Positions 5,793 to 10,067 of a DNA stretch of 10,067 nt are shown here, piece after piece. Location of the stretch: positions 1 to 10,067 of the forward strand of contig DFGZ01000175.1 of the NCBI GenBank assembly GCA_002371295.1, read 5' to 3'. The position numbers were made by a program, and so were the translations under genes. The first letter of the stretch is position 1. Each line of letters starts with the position of its first letter. The DNA is from Oribacterium sp. UBA3737 (GTDB lineage: Bacteria > Bacillota_A > Clostridia > Lachnospirales > Lachnospiraceae). The notes beneath the pieces were generated by a model, which was not told where the DNA came from, did not search any database, and saw nothing but the letters and a program-made list of their open reading frames with translations.

Positions 5793-7796
5793 ATGGTATA
5801 TCATGTGTCAGAGAAAGCCTTCAGAAGTGGTGATGGCACTAAAGAGAGACCTTTCAAAAAGATTTCCGAGGCGGCAATGATAGCAAAGCCCGGTGATGAA
5901 ATAATAGTAGCTCCCGGAGTTTATCGTGAGTATGTAAATCCAGCTCACGCAGGAACACAGGAAGCACGTATCGTATATCGTTCGGAAAAACCCGGGGAGG
6001 CAGTAATCACAGGCGCAGAAAAGCTTACGGGATGGGAGCATGCTGAAGGAAATGTTTATGTGGCTCGGATCGGCAATGGACTTTTCGGTGATTACAATCC
6101 TTACACTACTATGGTAAAGGGAGACTGGTACTTTGCAGAGCTTCCTGTACATACCGGTGAAGTCTATATGGATGGGGTACAGCTTTACGAGGTAATGAAG
6201 AAAGAGGAGCTTCTGAATCCGGAACCGGCTCCTATGTCATGGGAACCTGAAGAGGTTTCTGTACGCAAATGGTATACGGAGCAGGATGGCAATGATACTC
6301 TGATCTATGTAAACCTCGGAGCAGATCCGAGAGAGCATGATATGGAGTTTAATGTCCGCAGAAACTGCTTTATGCCATCGAAAGAGGGGATAGGCTATAT
6401 TACAGTTTCCGGATTTACTATCAAACAGGCAGCAACCACCTGGGCACCGCCAACTGCATATCAGGACGGAATGGTGGGGCCTCACTGGTCAAAGGGCTGG
6501 ATCATCGAGGATTGCGAGATCAGTGATTCAAGATGCTCGGGAATAAGTCTCGGAAAGTATCTTCAGCCTGAAAATGACAACAAGTGGACACGCTTCGGCC
6601 TGAAGGATGGCACTCAGACACAGAGAGACTGTGTGATGCAGGCTGTCAATGAAGGATGGTCAAAGGAGACAGTAGGTTCACATATCATCCGCCGCTGTCA
6701 TATACATCATTGCGGACAGACCGGTATCGTAGGTCATCTTGGCGGAGCCTTTTCTATTATCGAGGATAATCATATACATAACATCAACAATAAGCAGGAT
6801 CTCGCCGGAGCGGAAATCGGCGGTATAAAGATGCATGCTGCAATCGATGTTATCTTCCGCAGAAATCATATACATCACTGCACAAGAGGAATGTGGCTTG
6901 ACTGGCAGGCACAGGGAACAAGGGTCACACAGAGCCTTTTCCATGACAATACGCCGCCGAAGGGCATAAAGATTACAAGTCTTCTGGGACTTGGTGAGGA
7001 TATCTGGGTAGAGGTATCTCATGGCCCCACACTTCTCGACAACAATCTGTTCCTTTCACCACTGTCAATGCGTATTAGTGCTCAGGGTATAGCCTGTGTT
7101 CATAATCTGATAGGCGGGGCTATCACTTATGTTGATGCCGGAGTTGAAAACGGAGGTGCATATCTTCCTACACCACGTTATACGCCATATCATGTGCCTC
7201 ACAAGACAGATGTGGCAGGCTTTATGACCTTTAATCACGGTGATATGCGTTTCTACAACAACATCTTCCTCCAGCCCGACATCCTTCAGGATTATAAGGA
7301 TTACGCAAAGGAAACCAAGACAGAGAAGGAATACAATTTTGTGTGCGGTCTTTCTGTTTATAACGGATATCCCACAACAGAAGAGTATTTAAAGAATTTT
7401 GGCCCGTGGAAGTTTTCCGATGAGGGTGCCAAGGATAAATATTATGAGCATTTCCCTGTGGATGCAGCAGGCAATCTGTATTTCAACGGTGCAGAAAGCG
7501 GCGATATGGAAAAGGACGCCTATGTGGATGATGCACATAAGGTCAAATGGAGGCTGACAGGCAGCGATAAAGAACCGGTTCTTGAGACAAACCTTTATGA
7601 GTATCTTCCTGAAAAGAATGTAAGAACCGTTTCAACAGCCACTTTGGGCTTTGCATTTGAACCGGAGATGCGATTTGAAAATCCGGACGGCAGTGAGATC
7701 ATCTTCAACGAGGATTACTTTGGTGATCACAGGGAAGTATGTCCGATTGCGGGACCCTTTGCTTGCGGGGAGCAGCTAAAGAAGAAACTTTTTTAA
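5793..7796 (+). CDS. GH120-type beta-xylosidase (right-handed parallel beta-helix)
   Basis: Likely cleaves xylobiose and short xylooligosaccharides to xylose in the cytoplasm; no signal peptide is present. The 667-residue product opens with the beta-helix entry segment (YHVSEKAFRSGDGTKERPF, then GDEIIVAPGVYREYV) and carries repeated N-H-I-H coils near 303, 327 and 359. The blocks WAPPTA, WSKGWIIED, GIKMHAAIDV, MWLDWQAQGTRV and VEVSHGP match, from memory, the Thermoanaerobacterium GH120 enzyme XylC. Its catalytic Asp and Glu correspond to Asp370 (codon 6900-6902) and Glu407 (codon 7011-7013). The interval between them appears about 14 residues longer here (TPPKGIKITSLLGLGED). The start is ATG 5793, with AAGGA at 5779-5783, since homology begins at YHV; the frame stays open upstream to 5688 without recognisable sequence. 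The context between a regulator and xylulokinase supports a xylosidase role. Confidence 0.88.
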   Translation: MVYHVSEKAFRSGDGTKERPFKKISEAAMIAKPGDEIIVAPGVYREYVNPAHAGTQEARIVYRSEKPGEAVITGAEKLTGWEHAEGNVYVARIGNGLFGDYNPYTTMVKGDWYFAELPVHTGEVYMDGVQLYEVMKKEELLNPEPAPMSWEPEEVSVRKWYTEQDGNDTLIYVNLGADPREHDMEFNVRRNCFMPSKEGIGYITVSGFTIKQAATTWAPPTAYQDGMVGPHWSKGWIIEDCEISDSRCSGISLGKYLQPENDNKWTRFGLKDGTQTQRDCVMQAVNEGWSKETVGSHIIRRCHIHHCGQTGIVGHLGGAFSIIEDNHIHNINNKQDLAGAEIGGIKMHAAIDVIFRRNHIHHCTRGMWLDWQAQGTRVTQSLFHDNTPPKGIKITSLLGLGEDIWVEVSHGPTLLDNNLFLSPLSMRISAQGIACVHNLIGGAITYVDAGVENGGAYLPTPRYTPYHVPHKTDVAGFMTFNHGDMRFYNNIFLQPDILQDYKDYAKETKTEKEYNFVCGLSVYNGYPTTEEYLKNFGPWKFSDEGAKDKYYEHFPVDAAGNLYFNGAESGDMEKDAYVDDAHKVKWRLTGSDKEPVLETNLYEYLPEKNVRTVSTATLGFAFEPEMRFENPDGSEIIFNEDYFGDHREVCPIAGPFACGEQLKKKLF

Positions 7797-7815
7797 GGAA
7801 CTGATACAAGTGGAT

Positions 7816-7829
7816 AGGTGAAAAATATG
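7816..7829 (+). promoter_or_regulatory. RBS deciding the xylulokinase start
   Basis: AGGTG at 7816-7820 lies 6 bases before ATG 7827. The GTG at 7818, in frame three codons earlier, is itself part of this SD-like sequence and has no good SD of its own, so ATG 7827 is preferred. Confidence 0.6.
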
Positions 7830-9293
7830 TACTATATAGGAATTGACCTTGGAACCTCGGCTGTGAAACTTCTTCTCATGAGAGAAGACGGTAAGATTGA
7901 GAATGTGGTTTCAAGAGAGTATGAGCTTTCATTTCCTCAGCCTGGCTGGAGCGAGCAGAATCCGGAGGACTGGTACAGGCAGACTCTTGATGGATTAAAG
8001 AAACTGGTTCATGCAGTTGATCCCAAGGAAATAGCGGGAATCAGTTTCGGCGGGCAGATGCATGGACTTGTCGCCTTGGATGAGGATGACAATGTTATAA
8101 GACCTGCGATTCTCTGGAATGACGGCAGATCTGTCGAGGAAGTCAGATATTTAAATGATGAAGTTGGTAAGAAAGTGATCTCCGGTTATACAGGAAACAT
8201 CGCTTTTGCAGGATTTACTGCACCAAAGATACTCTGGATGAAGAAAAACGAGCCTGAGCTTTTTGCAAAAATCAAAAAGATAATGCTTCCGAAGGATTAT
8301 CTTGCTTATAAGCTGTCAGGAAGCTTCTGCACAGATTATTCTGATGCTTCAGGAATGCTTCTTTTGGATGTTGAGCATAAATGCTGGTCTGGGGATATGC
8401 TCCGTCTATGCGGAATCACAGAGGATATGCTTCCGAAGCTTTATGAAAGCTATGAGGCAGTAGGAAATCTTAAACCGGAAATCGCAGACAGCCTTGGCAT
8501 GAAACGAGACATTGTCATTGCAGCAGGTGCAGGTGATAATGCTGCGGCAGCAGTAGGTACAGGAACCGTTGGAAAGAACAAGTGTAACATTTCCCTCGGA
8601 ACCAGCGGGACCATCTTTATCACATCGGATTGTTTCAGGGTTGATGCAAACAATGCGCTTCATGCATTTGCCCATGCAGATGGAAAGTATCACCTCATGG
8701 GGTGCATGCTTTCGGCGGCATCCTGCAATAAATGGTGGATGGACAATATCCTGAAAACCGACAGGTATGCTGAGGAACAGAAAGATATAGTTAAACTTGG
8801 TGAAAACCATGTTTACTTCCTGCCGTATCTTATGGGTGAAAGAAGTCCATGGAATGATCCGATGGCGAGAGGCGCCTTTGTCGGAATGAGCCTTGATACA
8901 AAAAGAGAGGATATGGTTCAGGCAGTCCTTGAGGGCGTAGCATTTGCCACAAGAGATATGTATGAAGCGGCGAAATCAGCCGGGATAAGTCTGGAGCGTT
9001 CCATGATCTGCGGCGGTGGTGCCAAGAGTCCTTTATGGCAGAAGATGATAGCCAATATCCTGAATATCAATATCGATATCCCTTCATGCGAGGAAGGACC
9101 GGGTATGGGTGGTGCAATGCTTGCTATGGTGGCCGATGGAAAGTACGCCTCTGTTGAGGAAGCTGCAGCAGCCATTGTATCTATAAAGAGCACCTGCGAA
9201 CCGGAGCCTGAGCTTGTGAAGAAATATGAAGAAAGATACCAGAGCTTCCGTAAGTTATATCCTGCACTGAAAGATGTATACGGAAAGCTTTAA
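7827..9293 (+). CDS. xylB: Xylulokinase (FGGY family)
   Basis: ATP-dependent phosphorylation of D-xylulose to D-xylulose 5-phosphate in the cytoplasm, the entry to the pentose phosphate or phosphoketolase pathway. The protein has 488 residues, normal for XylB. Visible motifs are the N-terminal phosphate-binding strand YYIGIDLGTSAVKLL with Asp7; the substrate segment GISFGGQMHGLV followed by ILWNDGR; the catalytic Asp237 in AGAGDNAAAAVG; the SLGTSGTIF phosphate loop; and the C-terminal adenosine segment CGGGAKSPLWQKMIANILN. QMHG together with WNDGR favours xylulose over glycerol or ribulose members of the family. It starts 30 bases after the GH120 stop and so belongs to the same transcription unit. 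No clear terminator follows, although an imperfect inverted repeat covers the 3' end of the gene. Confidence 0.95.
   Translation: MYYIGIDLGTSAVKLLLMREDGKIENVVSREYELSFPQPGWSEQNPEDWYRQTLDGLKKLVHAVDPKEIAGISFGGQMHGLVALDEDDNVIRPAILWNDGRSVEEVRYLNDEVGKKVISGYTGNIAFAGFTAPKILWMKKNEPELFAKIKKIMLPKDYLAYKLSGSFCTDYSDASGMLLLDVEHKCWSGDMLRLCGITEDMLPKLYESYEAVGNLKPEIADSLGMKRDIVIAAGAGDNAAAAVGTGTVGKNKCNISLGTSGTIFITSDCFRVDANNALHAFAHADGKYHLMGCMLSAASCNKWWMDNILKTDRYAEEQKDIVKLGENHVYFLPYLMGERSPWNDPMARGAFVGMSLDTKREDMVQAVLEGVAFATRDMYEAAKSAGISLERSMICGGGAKSPLWQKMIANILNINIDIPSCEEGPGMGGAMLAMVADGKYASVEEAAAAIVSIKSTCEPEPELVKKYEERYQSFRKLYPALKDVYGKL
9243..9289 (+). repeat. Imperfect inverted repeat over the xylB 3' end
   Basis: AGCTTCCGTA (9243-9252) pairs with TACGGAAAGCT (9279-9289) with a single bulged base, leaving a 26-base loop and ending just before the stop TAA. 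The bases after it are A-rich, not T-rich, so it is a poor intrinsic terminator for xylB. It could be a weak 3'-end or mRNA-stability element. Confidence 0.35.
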
Positions 9294-9309
9294 AAATACT
9301 AAAAGTGTG

Positions 9310-9337
9310 TTGAAAAAGTATGATTTAAGCATATGAG
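9310..9337 (+). promoter_or_regulatory. Possible sigma-A promoter upstream of the isomerase-family gene
   Basis: TTGAAA (9310-9315), then 16 bases, then TATGAG (9332-9337) is a reasonable -35/-10 pair. It would give a leader of about 140 bases before ATG 9484. A second -10-like TATAAA (9408-9413) lies within a dyad but has no convincing -35. A/T-rich gaps give such matches easily, so this is tentative. Confidence 0.3.
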
Positions 9338-9344
9338 TTTAATC

Positions 9345-9469
9345 GTGTTTTCATAACACTGTTACATATGATGTAATTTCGAGTAGTCAATAATCTGTGA
9401 GTGAAAATATAAACTCACATTAAGATATATTAAATCATTATATGTGGTCTATGCTGCTTTAGATGCAGC
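9345..9469 (+). promoter_or_regulatory. Cluster of four dyads in the xylB-isomerase gap
   Basis: Within the 190-base non-coding gap (9294-9483) there are four perfect inverted repeats: GTGTT-N5-AACAC (9345-9359), TTACAT-ATG-ATGTAA (9362-9376), TGTGAGT-N10-ACTCACA (9396-9419) and GCTGC-N7-GCAGC (9453-9469). The two in the middle look like repressor or activator operators; the last could form a small hairpin 5 bases before the GGAG of the next gene. No CcpA cre site, riboswitch core or terminator with a T-run is recognisable. Confidence 0.5.
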
Positions 9470-9483
9470 GGAATGGAGATAAT

Positions 9484-10067
9484 ATGAGTTTTGCAAATGT
9501 ACCTGAAGTAAAAGTTGGAATTGTAGCAGTGAGTAGAGACTGTTTCCCTGAGAGTCTTTCGGTAGAGCGTCGTAAAGCACTCGTTGCTGCATATGGAAAT
9601 AAGTATGACACTAAGGAGATTTATGAGTGTCCTGTCTGCATCGTTGAGAGTGAGATACAGATGGTTGAAGCACTGGAGGATATAAAGAAGGCTGGATGTA
9701 ATGCCCTCTGCGTATACCTCGGAAATTTTGGACCTGAGATTTCAGAGACACTTCTCGCCAAGCATTTTGACGGACCCAAGATCTTTCTTGCGGCAGCCGA
9801 GGAGACACAGGACTCCTTACTGGATGGAAGAGGAGATGCATACTGCGGACTTTTAAATGCAAGCTATAACCTGAGACTCAGAAATGTAAAGGCATTTATC
9901 CCTGAGAACCCTGTGGGTGATGCAGAGGATCTTGCAGAAGAGATTCATAAGTTCATACCTGTCGCAAAGGCTATGATCGGTCTTTCAGAGTTAAAGATCA
10001 TTTCCTTCGGACCTCGTCCACAGAACTTCCTTGCATGTAATGCTCCTATCAAGCAGCTTTACAATCT
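9484..10067 (+). CDS. L-fucose/L-arabinose isomerase family protein, 3'-truncated by window edge
   Basis: The first 194 codons of an open frame running off the window. ATG 9484 has GGAG 5 bases upstream (9475-9478) and begins MSFANVPEVKVGIVAVSRDC, a Rossmann-like N-terminal strand of the fucose/arabinose isomerase fold. Further along are NALCVYLGNFGPE and ISFGPRPQNFLACNAPIKQL, typical of the fucose-isomerase-like proteins of Clostridia (COG2407). Family members interconvert aldoses and ketoses with a divalent metal; the C-terminal metal ligands lie outside the window, so activity cannot be judged. Full-length members have roughly 450-500 residues. A 190-base gap with dyads separates it from xylB, so it may be its own transcription unit. 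The substrate (L-fucose, D-arabinose, L-arabinose, D-xylose or other) is not determinable; confidence is high for the family, low for substrate. Confidence 0.85.
   Translation, partial: MSFANVPEVKVGIVAVSRDCFPESLSVERRKALVAAYGNKYDTKEIYECPVCIVESEIQMVEALEDIKKAGCNALCVYLGNFGPEISETLLAKHFDGPKIFLAAAEETQDSLLDGRGDAYCGLLNASYNLRLRNVKAFIPENPVGDAEDLAEEIHKFIPVAKAMIGLSELKIISFGPRPQNFLACNAPIKQLYN

Noticed and set aside
7796..7821. Short GTG-GAT-AGG-TGA frame before xylB with AAGGA upstream
   Set aside because: Only three codons, a GTG start, and it is easily explained as the spacer carrying the xylB SD; nothing supports translation.
8406..8810. 134-codon minus-strand frame inside xylB
   Set aside because: It lies opposite the catalytic core of a well-supported kinase; Cys-rich composition without a motif.
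9337..9354. Possible CcpA cre site around AATCGTG in the xylB-isomerase gap
   Set aside because: Only the central CG and a few flanking bases fit; four of the fixed consensus positions mismatch.
1..10067. CRISPR array, tRNA, rRNA, insertion sequence, phage or toxin-antitoxin genes
   Set aside because: No regularly spaced repeats, tRNA-like cloverleaf, transposase or phage protein sequence was seen; the genes form a uniform catabolic locus.

Overview
The window carries one strand-uniform block of carbohydrate-utilisation genes (all +). It reads as part of a cytoplasmic 4-O-methylglucuronoxylan/aldouronic-acid utilisation locus of an anaerobic Firmicute, most likely a Lachnospiraceae member (Butyrivibrio, Pseudobutyrivibrio or Roseburia type). 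The grounds are moderate GC with A/T-rich gaps, GGAGG-type ribosome binding sites, a lipoprotein sugar-binding protein with two CUT1 permeases and no linked ATPase, and an AraC-type regulator placed inside the operon. The genus assignment is inference.

Layout. 1-1616: C-terminal about 80% of a GH67 alpha-glucuronidase, with its N-terminus outside the window. 1676-4889: a three-gene ABC importer (binding lipoprotein, permease 1, permease 2), with a strong hairpin between the first two genes. 4901-5695: an AraC/cupin transcription regulator. 5793-7796: a GH120-type parallel beta-helix beta-xylosidase. 7827-9293: xylulokinase (xylB). 9294-9483: a 190-bp non-coding gap with several dyad symmetries and a possible promoter. 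9484 to the window end: the N-terminal part of an L-fucose/L-arabinose-isomerase-family protein.

How the genes fit together (family knowledge plus inference): MeGlcA-decorated xylooligosaccharides made outside the cell are captured by the lipoprotein and imported through the two permeases, probably energised by a shared MsmK/UgpC-type ATPase encoded elsewhere. Inside, GH67 removes the (methyl)glucuronic acid and GH120 releases xylose from the remaining xylooligosaccharide. After isomerisation, xylulokinase feeds D-xylulose 5-phosphate into the pentose phosphate or phosphoketolase route. No xylose isomerase (xylA) is visible here; the isomerase-family gene downstream is of uncertain substrate. 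None of the visible glycoside hydrolase sequence has a secretion signal (the GH67 N-terminus is not seen), in keeping with intracellular processing.

The gene set is a recognisable variant of known aldouronate-utilisation clusters and not a wholly new system. The less expected items are structural: a 14-bp (plus wobble) stem just inside the araC-type coding region, with a competing second hairpin; a doubled SD-ATG start signal ahead of permease 2; and the dyad-rich leader before the isomerase-family gene.
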